NCBI GenBank assembly: GCA_965217175.1
Contig: OZ244251.1
Coordinates: forward strand, 124,001 to 188,000
DNA: 64,000 nt
Source of the DNA: Bin87 sp965217175
GTDB taxonomy: Bacteria; Chloroflexota; Dehalococcoidia; Lucifugimonadales; UBA3495
Direction: 5' to 3'
The notes under the pieces were generated by a model. That model worked only from the letters and a program-made list of their open reading frames with translations, searched no databases and was not told the origin of the DNA. The translations under genes were made by a program, and so were the position numbers. Shown in pieces: positions 36,769 through 45,106 of this stretch (the first letter of the stretch is position 1; each line of letters starts with the position of its first letter).

Positions 36769-36797
36769 TTGACAGGGTTGCAGTGGTAGTTTAACAT
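36769..36797 (+). promoter_or_regulatory. Sigma70-type promoter for the peptide transporter operon
   Basis: TTGACA (36769-36774), a 17-base spacer, then TAACAT (36792-36797). The -35 box is perfect and the -10 box matches four of six bases. The leader to ATG 36951 would be about 145 bases. Confidence 0.6.
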
Positions 36798-36950
36798 TGC
36801 GCACCGTGCTTTGTTGTTTGTGGTTAATTTCACAATTGATTGCTGCAATTCCGAAGTATGGTCACTAACAACCAAATCGGACTGATCTGCGGTACGTGGG
36901 TATCCGCGTGGTCGTATCCAACAATGGAGACCTGGAGGGAAATACCTATT

Positions 36951-38753
36951 ATGAAATTTCACATCAATGGCCGGTTGTCGTTGCGATTGCTGTTGCCTGT
37001 ATTGGCAGCTATCGCGCTGATGATCGGTATCGCCTGCGGTGGAGCCGACGAGTCGACAACCACCGATGGAACGACCACCGAGCCTACCGCGGTCGCGGAC
37101 ACCGCCGAAGCTACCGCGGTGGCTGCTCCCGACCCCGGATCCGAGGCCAAGACTGGCGGCACCCTGCTCATGTCGGCGTACGCTGACACCCGAGACTGGG
37201 ACCCGCTGGGATCCGCCTCGTTGTCCAGCGTGATTTCCTACTCGCAGATGTACAACCAGCTGGTCCAGTTCGACTCGGTAGAAACCAGTGAAGTCGTCGG
37301 CGACCTGGCCGAAAGCTGGGACGTTAGCGAAGACGGCAAGTCCTACACATTCCACCTGCGCGAGGGTATGGAGTGGACTGACGGCATGCCCATCACCTCC
37401 GCCGACGTTGTTACCACGCTGGCACGTTACGCCAACCCCTGTAACTCCACCGGGCGTTCCGGCCTCTGGCGCAACTACACCGTCAAGATGGAAGTGGTAG
37501 AGCTGGCCGAGAAAGCCGACTGCACCGCCACCAATCAGGATGCTGTGCTTAGGGCCCCGGATGATCTGACTGTTGAATTTGATCTCCAGTTCGCTTCTGG
37601 CGCGTTCCTCAAATTCCTGGCCGTGGACTACGTGAAGGTACTGCCGGCCCACCTGCTCAATCAGGACATCAACCTGAACGACGCGCGCACGATTATCGAA
37701 CATAACGCTACTTCCGGCCCGTTCATCCTTGAGGAATATTCCGAAGGCGACTTTTACAAGGTCAACAAGAACCCCAACTACTTCAAGGACGGCCGTCCGT
37801 ACGTGGACCGCATCGAACACTTCATCATCACCGACACTGGCACCTTGATTGCCCGGTTCGAATCCAATGGCCTGGACATGGCCAACGGTGGGTTCACCAA
37901 CCTGTCGCCCACCCAGTACTTCAATCTGGTGGAAGGCCACCCCGAATACATCGCCCATCCCATCGCTGCCGGAACCAACTGGGGGTTGATGCTCAACATC
38001 AAGAAGCCCGAGTTCCAGGACGTCATGGTGCGTCAGGCCATCAACCTGGCAGTTGACCGGCAGGAAATTGACAATCTCGTATTTGACAACTCTGGCGGCT
38101 CCTACTGCCCATTGATGGGATTGGCCCACACCAATGAGGAATGTAACGCCTGGCCCGGCATTCGCCCCAAGACCAGCGAAGGCGGGATAGCAGACCTGGC
38201 TGAGGCCAAGCGCCTGATGACCGAAGCTGGCTACCCCGAAGGGTTTGAAGTCGCGTACACGGTTCGCCAGGTTGGCAACTATCCCGAACAGTGCTCGGTT
38301 GTAAAGCAGCAACTGGAAACTTCCCTGGGCATCACCGGCAACATCGAAACCCTGCCCAGCGCCGCCGGTTACTCCAAGTACGGAACCTCGCGTCCCGCCG
38401 ACAACGACGGCGATTGGGAAATCAGTTGCCAGGGCGAGGGGATGGTCGTCTTCGACACCGACGCCGTCTATGGTGGCGTGTACCTGAAGGGAGGCACCCG
38501 CAACTACACCGACTGGGAAAACCCGCTGGTCAACGACTGGTTCGAGCGCCAGAAGGTTGAACTCAACGCCGACGCCCGTCGTGAGATCAACAAGGAAGCC
38601 GAGTTGTGGATGCACGACTTCTCGGATAACCACTGGGTAACCATGCAACTCGGCCAACTGTACTGGCTGGTCCACGAGGACATCAAGGGTTTCAACGCTC
38701 CCCTGACCGTGCAGTACGGATTCAAGCACGAGGATATCTGGTTGGACCGCTAA
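36951..38753 (+). CDS. Peptide/oligopeptide ABC transporter substrate-binding lipoprotein
   Basis: A 600-residue family 5 extracytoplasmic binding protein starting at ATG 36951, with TGGAGGGAA upstream. The lipoprotein signal is LLLPVLAAIALMIGIACGG with the lipidated Cys near residue 29, followed by a Thr/Glu/Ala-rich linker. Domain segments include VGDLAESWDVSEDGKSYTF, LREGMEWTDGMPITSADVV and VRQAINLAVDRQEIDNLVF. It should capture peptides or similar ligands outside the membrane and pass them to the two permeases downstream. It is complete, unlike the relative at 9149-10492. Confidence 0.94.
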   Translation: MKFHINGRLSLRLLLPVLAAIALMIGIACGGADESTTTDGTTTEPTAVADTAEATAVAAPDPGSEAKTGGTLLMSAYADTRDWDPLGSASLSSVISYSQMYNQLVQFDSVETSEVVGDLAESWDVSEDGKSYTFHLREGMEWTDGMPITSADVVTTLARYANPCNSTGRSGLWRNYTVKMEVVELAEKADCTATNQDAVLRAPDDLTVEFDLQFASGAFLKFLAVDYVKVLPAHLLNQDINLNDARTIIEHNATSGPFILEEYSEGDFYKVNKNPNYFKDGRPYVDRIEHFIITDTGTLIARFESNGLDMANGGFTNLSPTQYFNLVEGHPEYIAHPIAAGTNWGLMLNIKKPEFQDVMVRQAINLAVDRQEIDNLVFDNSGGSYCPLMGLAHTNEECNAWPGIRPKTSEGGIADLAEAKRLMTEAGYPEGFEVAYTVRQVGNYPEQCSVVKQQLETSLGITGNIETLPSAAGYSKYGTSRPADNDGDWEISCQGEGMVVFDTDAVYGGVYLKGGTRNYTDWENPLVNDWFERQKVELNADARREINKEAELWMHDFSDNHWVTMQLGQLYWLVHEDIKGFNAPLTVQYGFKHEDIWLDR

Positions 38754-38782
38754 ACGGCCGGGACTAAATTCGCCTAATCCAG

Positions 38783-38816
38783 CATACGTCCAGTCAGTAT
38801 CTCGACTGGACGTATG
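38783..38816 (+). promoter_or_regulatory. Intercistronic 13-bp perfect hairpin
   Basis: CATACGTCCAGTC pairs perfectly with GACTGGACGTATG around an eight-base loop, between the binding-protein and first permease genes. There is no T run, so it is better read as an mRNA stabiliser or partial attenuator, which would keep binding-protein expression above permease expression. Confidence 0.75.
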
Positions 38817-38887
38817 TCGGTGGTCAGGTTCCTGTATCCGCCGCTTGGACGGCGCACCTGAACCCCAATCAGAGCAAGGCTAAGGAC

Positions 38888-39844
38888 ATGCGACAGTACG
38901 CGCTAAAGCGCATCGGACTAATCATCCCCACGGTCATTCTCGTGACCATCATCGTGTTTACGGTGATGCGGCTCATCCCGGGCGACCCGGCGCTGGTGAT
39001 TCTCAGTGAAGGCGACGCATCGTTTACTCAGCAAGAGTTGCAGGCGCTTCGCGTAGAATTGGGCACCGACCGGCCGATCGTCATCCAGTATGTGGACTGG
39101 GTCAGCGGATTGGTGCAGGGTGACTTGGGAGAATCGTACTGGCGGCGGGGCATACCAGTTTGGGACCTGCTGGGAGATCGTATCCCGCGCACCCTTCAAC
39201 TGGCAGTAATGGCGATTTTGATCGCCGTGCTATTCGCGGTTCCTCTGGGTATAGTTTCAGCCATTAAACCCGACAGCCCGGTGGACTACTTCTGCCGCAT
39301 TATCGCTCTGATCGGTATATCCATTCCCACGTTTTTCGCCGGCACACTGGTGGTCCTGGTCTTATCACGCGGTTTCAACTGGCTGCCACCGCTGGGCTAC
39401 GAGGAACTTTGGGTAGATCCCTGGTCCAACATCCGGCAAATGTTCCTGCCGGCGCTGGCGCTGGGTTTCTACGACATGGCATTCATCGCCAGGGTCACCC
39501 GCTCCTCGATGATGGAAATCATTCGCGAGGATTACATGCGAACCGCCCGGTCCAAGGGATTGGCTGAGCGCATCGTTCTGGTCCGCCACGGGCTCAAGAA
39601 CGCGGTATTGCCCATTCTCACCATTTCGGGCTGGCAGTTCGGTCGCCTTTTTGGCGGAACCGTCATCATCGAAAGCATCTTCAGGGTACCCGGCATTGGC
39701 ACGCTGCTAATCGAAACAGTGTTCCAGCGCGATTTCCCCACCATCCAGGCCATCATCATCGTGATCGCGGTGTCCATCGTCATCATCAACCTGTTGGTTG
39801 ACCTGCTGTACGGTTGGATGGACCCGCGCATCCGTTATGCCTAG
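38888..39844 (+). CDS. Peptide ABC transporter permease, DppB type
   Basis: A 318-residue inner-membrane permease with the DppB layout: N-terminal helix LIIPTVILVTIIVFTVMRLIPGDPA, a periplasmic segment QYVDWVSGLVQGDLGESY, then five more helices. The EAA-type loop TARSKGLAERIVLVRHGLKNAVLPI contacts the ATPase. The C-terminus YGWMDPRIRYA is standard. It lies 134 bases after the binding protein and 36 bases before the second permease. The initiation site has only a weak AAGG. Confidence 0.94.
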   Translation: MRQYALKRIGLIIPTVILVTIIVFTVMRLIPGDPALVILSEGDASFTQQELQALRVELGTDRPIVIQYVDWVSGLVQGDLGESYWRRGIPVWDLLGDRIPRTLQLAVMAILIAVLFAVPLGIVSAIKPDSPVDYFCRIIALIGISIPTFFAGTLVVLVLSRGFNWLPPLGYEELWVDPWSNIRQMFLPALALGFYDMAFIARVTRSSMMEIIREDYMRTARSKGLAERIVLVRHGLKNAVLPILTISGWQFGRLFGGTVIIESIFRVPGIGTLLIETVFQRDFPTIQAIIIVIAVSIVIINLLVDLLYGWMDPRIRYA

Positions 39845-39880
39845 CCACCGGGATCCAGGCCAGCACGGAGAATCACCCGA

Positions 39881-40810
39881 ATGACTACTACTAACACCGG
39901 GCAAACGCTGTCGGCGCCGGCGGCCGATGCCCAACTACTGGACATGCGGCCCAGGCAGACCCTGGTTCAGAAGATCATCGCATTCAGTCGCCACAAACCT
40001 CTGGGAGCAATCAGCGCGGTAATCATCATCATGACGATTCTGGCGGCTGTGGTTTCGTACGCCGTACCGGGCGTCTTGCCCCACACCCCGCTGGATGTTC
40101 GCGCCCACGACGAGAAATACCTGCCACCCTCTCCCAGCGCCTGGCTCGGTAGCGATCACCTGGGAAGGGACGAGTTTAGCCGGATCATCGTCGGCTCCCA
40201 GATATCCATCTACGTAGGTTTGCTCAGCGTGGGCATTGGCGTAACGCTGGGTACGGTAATCGGCATCATCAGCGCCTACCTCGGCGGCGTTGTCGACCTG
40301 GCGATCCAACGGATCGTCGACGCCATGATGGCATTCCCCCCCATCATCCTGGCGCTGGCGCTAGTCGCAGCAGTGGGCGGGTCGGCCAACAACATCATCG
40401 TAGCGCTGGTGGTAATTCTGTTACCGGGCACGATCCGGGTCATACGGTCGCAGGTGTTGAGCATCAAGGAACTGGACTATACGCTGGCTGCTACGGCCAT
40501 CGGCGCCGGCTCCGCACGCATCATGCTGCGCCATATCCTGCCCAACGTGATCGCTTCATATATCGTGCTGGGTACCATTACGCTGGGATTCGCCATCATC
40601 ATCGAAGCGTCGCTGTCCTTCCTGGGAGTGGGTGTTCCGCCAGATATCCCGACCTGGGGCACCATGTTGACGCAGGGAGCAAGAGACATCCGCATTGCCT
40701 GGTGGCTTGCTGCGTTCCCGGGCATCGCCATTACGGTGGTCGTTTTCGCCATCAACTTCTTTGGCGACGCCCTTCGAGACGTGCTTGACCCCCGGCTAAG
40801 AGGTCGGTAA
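39881..40810 (+). CDS. Peptide ABC transporter permease, DppC type
   Basis: A 309-residue permease partner of the preceding gene. Residues 1-45 form the cytosolic tail. Then come the first helix AVIIIMTILAAVVSYAVPG, the family segment WLGSDHLGRDEFSR, four or five further helices, the coupling loop TAIGAGSARIMLRHILPNV and the C-terminus RDVLDPRLRGR. GGAG precedes ATG 39881. No ATPase genes (DppD/DppF) follow; a terminator comes next. The ATP-binding subunits must therefore be encoded elsewhere or shared with other systems. Confidence 0.94.
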   Translation: MTTTNTGQTLSAPAADAQLLDMRPRQTLVQKIIAFSRHKPLGAISAVIIIMTILAAVVSYAVPGVLPHTPLDVRAHDEKYLPPSPSAWLGSDHLGRDEFSRIIVGSQISIYVGLLSVGIGVTLGTVIGIISAYLGGVVDLAIQRIVDAMMAFPPIILALALVAAVGGSANNIIVALVVILLPGTIRVIRSQVLSIKELDYTLAATAIGAGSARIMLRHILPNVIASYIVLGTITLGFAIIIEASLSFLGVGVPPDIPTWGTMLTQGARDIRIAWWLAAFPGIAITVVVFAINFFGDALRDVLDPRLRGR

Positions 40811-40848
40811 CCGGTTTCGCGGTTATTCGCTCCCGCCCCAATGGAATA

Positions 40849-40885
40849 TTTGCCCTCGCCTTCCACGGCGGGGGCAAAATTTTGG
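40849..40885 (+). terminator. Intrinsic terminator after the permease operon
   Basis: TTTGCCCTCGCC and GGCGGGGGCAAA pair with one bulge around a short TTCCAC loop, followed by AATTTT. It closes the transporter operon before the propeller gene at 41003. Confidence 0.75.
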
Positions 40886-41002
40886 GCGCATCGGGTAAAC
40901 CGTGCTAAACTGCCGGCGCAAACGAACCTACCGGGTTGATTCACTAACAGCGCGCCGATCCGTCGCGGTCGGTTATCGCAGGCACAGGTCAGGAGGTGCG
41001 CA

Positions 41003-41935
41003 ATGTCCTGGAATTTCGAGCTGGTTGCCGGACCATACGGAGGCACCGCAGAGGGGCCGGTCTGGGATGGCCAGGCGGTGCTGTTTACGCATATCGCCGC
41101 GTCTAAAATACTTCGATACGACCCCAAAACCGGCGAAGTTTCCGAGTATTTCAACGAAACATTCAACACCAACGGATTGTGCTTCGACGCCCAGGGCAAT
41201 CTTTACGGTTGCCAGCAGGGCCGCCGCCGCATCGCCCGTTTCGACGCTGCCACCAACACCGCGGTTTCCATGCCCCACCTGCTGGACGGAATGCGGCACA
41301 ACAACCCCAACGACCTGGTGGTGGACAAGTCGGGGCGCATCTGGCTGACCGACCCCTATTCCGGGATCGGAGACAGCGGACCGCAGGAACTGGATCACAT
41401 GTCCGTGCTGCGTCTGGATCCCAAGGGCGGCGACCAATGGGAGCTGGTGCGGGCCACCACCGACATCAGCCGCCCCAACGGCATCCTGATCAGTCGCGAC
41501 CAGCGCACCCTGTACATCGCCCAAAGCGATTACGGAGCCACCCGACGCCGGGAACTGCGAGCGTATCCCATAGCCGACGACGGCTCACTGGGCGATTACA
41601 CCGTGCTGCACACCTTCGGTATAGACGGCGGCGCCGCTGATGGCGATTTGAGAGGCACGGGCGCTGCCGGTGTACAGAGAGGCGTGGACGGCATGACCCT
41701 GGACATCGACGGCAACATCATCGTCTGCGCCGGCTGGGAGGCCGCCGGGCCCGGGCCCATCATCTACGTATTCTCGCCCACGGGCCGGGTGCTGGAGACA
41801 CACCCCCTGCGCGTGGATCGACCCACCAACTGCTGCTTCGGCGACGCCGATATGCGCACGTTGTACGTAACCACCGGCGGCGGTCACCTGTTCCGGGCTC
41901 GCACCGACCGCACCGGGTGGATCATGTGGCCCTAG
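41003..41935 (+). CDS. SMP-30/gluconolactonase/LRE-like six-bladed propeller
   Basis: A 310-residue protein with AGGAGGTGCG directly before ATG 41003. SMP-30 family features are the AEGPVWDG start with a metal-binding glutamate, the blade FNTNGLCFDAQGNLYGCQ, NNPNDLVVDKSGRIWLTDP with a metal-binding Asn/Asp, SRPNGILISRDQRTLYIAQ, and VDGMTLDIDGNIIVCA. Such enzymes hydrolyse lactones using a divalent metal. No signal peptide is seen, so it is probably cytoplasmic. It may open sugar or xenobiotic lactones produced by the surrounding oxidative enzymes; this is inference. Confidence 0.9.
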   Translation: MSWNFELVAGPYGGTAEGPVWDGQAVLFTHIAASKILRYDPKTGEVSEYFNETFNTNGLCFDAQGNLYGCQQGRRRIARFDAATNTAVSMPHLLDGMRHNNPNDLVVDKSGRIWLTDPYSGIGDSGPQELDHMSVLRLDPKGGDQWELVRATTDISRPNGILISRDQRTLYIAQSDYGATRRRELRAYPIADDGSLGDYTVLHTFGIDGGAADGDLRGTGAAGVQRGVDGMTLDIDGNIIVCAGWEAAGPGPIIYVFSPTGRVLETHPLRVDRPTNCCFGDADMRTLYVTTGGGHLFRARTDRTGWIMWP

Positions 41936-41945
41936 CGTTTCCGGG

Positions 41946-41998
41946 GCGCCATCTGGCGCTCGGTCGCGTCCAGTCCTTGACAAGTTGCTCCGCGGAGC
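41946..41998 (+). terminator. Two short hairpins after the lactonase-like gene
   Basis: GCGCCATCTGGCGC and GCTCCGCGGAGC are short perfect palindromes in the gap before the next gene. Neither has a T run. They could slow polymerase or be operator-like; a TTGACA at 41977-41982 overlaps this area without a good -10 box. Confidence 0.35.
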
Positions 41999-42073
41999 CA
42001 AAAATCTGCACGGAGACTAGCACAAAATTTTTCGAACCATTGTCTATACTGACACAGCGCAGGAGGCTAACAG

Positions 42074-43153
42074 ATGACTACCGTTAATGGCCATCAAACG
42101 AATATTTACGTCGGCCTGGCCGGCGAGAGCGCTCTCGTAGTGGGGGTGGAAGGTACGCCGCTGGGTGAAGGTGGATTGTACCGGCTTACCGAGGGCGACT
42201 CGAAGTGGGTAGCCGCCGAAAACGGTTTGCCCGCCGACCCCCAGGTGCGCGCGTTGCTGGTTCATCCCAACAACCCGTCCACGGTATTTGCCGGCACTCA
42301 GGACGGAGTGTACCGCAGCGATGACTGCGGCGACACCTGGAGCCGCACCGACACCATGAGCGGCGAAGTCTGGTCGATGACCGCCCACCCCAACGACTCG
42401 TCAATCATGTTTGCCGGGTACGATCAGGGACGAGTCTGCCGGTCTGATGACGGCGGCAACTCCTGGCGTCAGCTCAACACCAAAGGGCTGGTTCATCCCA
42501 ACATCACCATGAACCCCACCGAAATCGTGAAGCGGGTCATCGGGCTGAGCGTCGATCCCGCCCACCCGGATGACATCTACGGCGCGATTGAAGTCGGCGG
42601 ACTGATCGCATCCCGCGACGGCGGCGAAACCTGGTCCTGCATCACCGATGGCCACTACACCCGCATGGGTCCTGTCGACCTGCACGGCGTTCAGGTCAAC
42701 GCGTCGAGCCCAGGCCTGGTCTACATCATCACCCAGCTCGCCATGTTCCGCAGCCGCCACCGCGGCACGGATTGGGAATTTGTCCCCATCGACGAGATGT
42801 TCGAGGGCGGCAGCTATTGCCGTGACCTGGTGGTAGCGCCCCACGATCCCAGCATCATGTATCTGGCCGCCGGCGCCGGTGGCGGCAGCGCTCCCGCTGG
42901 CACGGTGGACGCCGGTGTGCTGGTTCGATCCACCGACGCCGGTGAGACCTGGGAACGGCTCGACCTGGGCGAGGTCGCCCCGGCCCGCATGTTCCAGATC
43001 GCAATTGACCGAAACTCGCCAGATAACGTCTACTGCTGCGACCGGGACGGTCACGTATATTGTAGCGGCGACGCGGGTAACAACTGGAGTCGCACCGACG
43101 TACCGGTCGAAATGACCAGAGGACGGCACGTGTATCCCATGGTGGCGGGTTAG
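42074..43153 (+). CDS. Sialidase/BNR-repeat type beta-propeller protein
   Basis: A 359-residue protein from ATG 42074 with CAGGAGG upstream. It is built of repeats of the BNR/Asp-box kind (VYRSDDCGDTWSR, VCRSDDGGNSWRQL, IASRDGGETWSCI, LVRSTDAGETWERL, YCSGDAGNNWSR), each after a HPNNPSTVFAG-like blade strand. This is the plan of sortilin/VPS10-like and plant photosystem-factor-like propellers as well as sialidases. The catalytic sialidase residues are not evident, so a binding or scaffolding role is more likely. No signal peptide is visible. Confidence 0.85.
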   Translation: MTTVNGHQTNIYVGLAGESALVVGVEGTPLGEGGLYRLTEGDSKWVAAENGLPADPQVRALLVHPNNPSTVFAGTQDGVYRSDDCGDTWSRTDTMSGEVWSMTAHPNDSSIMFAGYDQGRVCRSDDGGNSWRQLNTKGLVHPNITMNPTEIVKRVIGLSVDPAHPDDIYGAIEVGGLIASRDGGETWSCITDGHYTRMGPVDLHGVQVNASSPGLVYIITQLAMFRSRHRGTDWEFVPIDEMFEGGSYCRDLVVAPHDPSIMYLAAGAGGGSAPAGTVDAGVLVRSTDAGETWERLDLGEVAPARMFQIAIDRNSPDNVYCCDRDGHVYCSGDAGNNWSRTDVPVEMTRGRHVYPMVAG

Positions 43154-43216
43154 CCTGACGCGGCAATTTTGATTGCCGACGGCCGGTTCCGTCCCAACTA
43201 CTGGTAAAAATCAATC

Positions 43217-43238
43217 GGGGCGAGGGCGTCTTCGCCCC
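43217..43238 (+). terminator. Hairpin after the BNR-propeller gene
   Basis: GGGGCGA pairs with TCGCCCC around an eight-base loop, followed by AACATT. A smaller GGCAAT/ATTGCC hairpin lies about 50 bases earlier. Together they probably end the upstream transcript. Confidence 0.5.
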
Positions 43239-43276
43239 AACATTCCCTGCAGCGATCGATCAAAGGACTAGTTACC

Positions 43277-43900
43277 GTGCAATCCGAGGCCCTCTGGAAA
43301 GCCACCTACCGCATCGGCGAAGCCGACCTGGAATACATGGCGCTCGGGGAGGGTGATTTGCCCGACCAGATGCGCAGTTATCAATTGGCCCGCTCCGGGG
43401 TACTCGACAATGACGAGCTGGCTGAAAACGGATTTGCGGGCAGCACAGCCGAGCGATTTCGCACCGCCGGCCGTATCAGCGGCTTCATGCGGGAGTTCGT
43501 GCCCACTTCCGATGCTACGCCGGCGGATGGCCTCAATTTCGTCGGCGCTACCGTTGTCCACCTGTTTGAAAATCCGGAGCAGGTGTCGGGCTGGATGTCC
43601 GATATTTTTCTGAAAGACTTTGAGGAAAACGTGGGCCAGAGCGTCGGCTCGGGCCAGCAGATCGTTGCAGTAAACCGGGTTCAGGCCAGCGGATTGTACG
43701 ATGAAGCGGTGGGCTTGCAGGTTTTGCAGGGCGGGCCGGCCGGTCTGCTCTCCTCGACGGTTATAGACTTCCGCGTCGGCCGTCTCCTGGGAGTGGCCTT
43801 CGTTGGAGCCGTGGGCGAACATGATCGCACCGAACTCGCCACGAATCTGGCGTTGTCACTGGAACGCCGCATCGTCCAGGTGGCCCTCGGTTCGTTGTAA
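43277..43900 (+). CDS. Unknown protein, 207 residues
   Basis: I do not recognise this family. The frame starts at GTG 43277, after AAAGGA, and has no signal peptide or membrane helix. The sequence is acidic and mixed alpha/beta (WKATYRIGEADLEYMALGEGDLP, FVGATVVHLFENPEQVSGWM, TVIDFRVGRLLGVAFVGAVGEHDRTELATNLALSLERRIVQVAL). The last 60 residues look like a globular domain ending in an amphipathic helix. A minus-strand frame overlaps it but has a less protein-like composition. It is read in the same direction as the propeller genes. Confidence 0.7.
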   Translation: MQSEALWKATYRIGEADLEYMALGEGDLPDQMRSYQLARSGVLDNDELAENGFAGSTAERFRTAGRISGFMREFVPTSDATPADGLNFVGATVVHLFENPEQVSGWMSDIFLKDFEENVGQSVGSGQQIVAVNRVQASGLYDEAVGLQVLQGGPAGLLSSTVIDFRVGRLLGVAFVGAVGEHDRTELATNLALSLERRIVQVALGSL

Positions 43901-43949
43901 CGGTCCGGAGCGGTGGTCGGAGTTGTCCAGCGGAATCGGTCGCCGTGCC

Positions 43950-44792
43950 TCAGGGAGCGACGCCCGCCGCCGGGTCGGCGAGCAGCAATGTCGGGTCCAG
44001 CAGCACGATGATCCATAGGATCCAGTTCAGCGCTCCCAGCACGCTCATCACAATTTGCATCAGGTTAATCGGGGCGCTGGTTAGTCGCACCCCCACCCGG
44101 TGTTGCCAGAACCGGTTAATGTTGCTCTGAACCTGCCATATTATCCAGGCAGTTATGGCGACACTGGCGATGTTGGCCCCGAAATAGCCCAATTGCTCCA
44201 GCGGCGATACCGGTAGATCGGTAGTCAGGCGAAACGTCACCCACAACAGCACCACGGTTGCGGCGTACAAACCCACGGTTCGCATCGGATGCAGGGTACT
44301 TGGCACGCCCCGCTGGGCCATCAGTTCCTGGTAAACGCGCACGTGAGCGTGGAGCCGGAACAACTGGTAAATCGGCACCAGCATTGACAGTGCGTGCCAA
44401 ACCGGAAATGCCTGTTCCTCGCTGTAGTCGCGATAGTGCCGCCAGGTAATGTACATCCAGTAGAAGAGATAAAAACCGGTGGTCAGGAAAGTCAGCAGAA
44501 TAACGCGGTTGAGAGGTATGAAGTAGGGTATTGCGTTGTCCTGCGCCACCGGCGGCGGCCGCTGTCCCACTCGTCGGGGGCGGGTGCGATCCGGAGCAAG
44601 TAGCCGTTCCAGAATGGGTCGCAAGCGCGGTGCGCTTTGCCGTGCCCGTTCCAACGGCCCGGGGGCCGACGCGCCGGTGGGCGGCGGTCGAGAAGCCGGT
44701 AGAGCGTGTCCGCAGTGTCCGCAAAATCTTTGCCCCATTTGGTACGGGGCGTCGCATTGGGGACAGGTGGCGCCTCCGCCGGAAATCGTCAT
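43950..44792 (-). CDS. DUF4234-type membrane protein with N-terminal zinc ribbon
   Basis: From ATG 44792 the protein has 280 residues. An N-terminal zinc ribbon (CPQC ... CGHC, about residues 10-30) is followed by a Pro/Arg-rich linker. Then comes a membrane domain with about four helices, starting IPLNRVILLTFLTTGFYLFYWMYITWRHYRDY, the DUF4234 signature, with the last helix NWILWIIVLLDP. The function of this family is unknown; the zinc ribbon should face the cytoplasm. It converges with the gene at 43277. A 122-bp repeat lies just upstream. Confidence 0.85.
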   Translation of the reverse strand: MTISGGGATCPQCDAPYQMGQRFCGHCGHALPASRPPPTGASAPGPLERARQSAPRLRPILERLLAPDRTRPRRVGQRPPPVAQDNAIPYFIPLNRVILLTFLTTGFYLFYWMYITWRHYRDYSEEQAFPVWHALSMLVPIYQLFRLHAHVRVYQELMAQRGVPSTLHPMRTVGLYAATVVLLWVTFRLTTDLPVSPLEQLGYFGANIASVAITAWIIWQVQSNINRFWQHRVGVRLTSAPINLMQIVMSVLGALNWILWIIVLLDPTLLLADPAAGVAP

Positions 44793-44863
44793 AGGCACCC
44801 GAATGTACGGGATTGCCGGCAAATTGTCCAGTTGATACCCGGGCTCACGCGTACCACTTTAAC

Positions 44864-44985
44864 TGTCATTGCGAGGAGCATAGCGACGTGGCAATCCCGA
44901 TGAGATTGAACATGGGTCGGTGAACCGCCGTTGCTACGGCGACGAGATCGCCAACCCCCGCATCGAGTACGGGGTCGCAATGACA
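44864..44985 (+). repeat. 122-bp repeat with 11-bp terminal inverted repeats (copy 2)
   Basis: Same length and same ends as the copy at 25227 (TGTCATTGCGA ... TCGCAATGACA), with interior similarity throughout, for example GTGAACCGCCGTTGCTACGG. It occupies the gap between the DUF4234 and FAH-family genes, about 300 bases without coding sequence. Confidence 0.85.
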
Positions 44986-45106
44986 AAGTGGGTGCGCATG
45001 AGGATACCCGGGAGCGCTGACGGTTCCAACGCCGGTGTTGAGCGCCGAAGTTACACGGCATCCCCCAAAGCTATCCGCCGCACCGGGGATGCCGGCGTTA
45101 AACTGA

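Larger units (their letters stand above)
36492..36950. other. Gene-free stretch with repeat fragments and a promoter
   Basis: These 459 bases separate the divergent crotonase and peptide-binding-protein genes. They hold fragments of the TGTCATTGCGAG repeat (about 36615-36680) and a sigma70-like promoter at 36769-36797. I see no coding frame of its own; a long frame read on the minus strand through here is antisense to the binding protein. Confidence 0.6.

Noticed and set aside
36555..38729. Minus-strand frame of about 720 codons opposite the peptide-binding protein
   Set aside because: It is antisense to a gene with clear domains, a lipobox and a ribosome binding site. Its Val/Gly/His-rich composition is what third-position GC bias produces.
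43268..43822. Minus-strand frame opposite the unknown gene at 43277
   Set aside because: The plus-strand frame has a more protein-like composition and a plausible GTG start; the reverse frame looks like a shadow, though certainty is limited.
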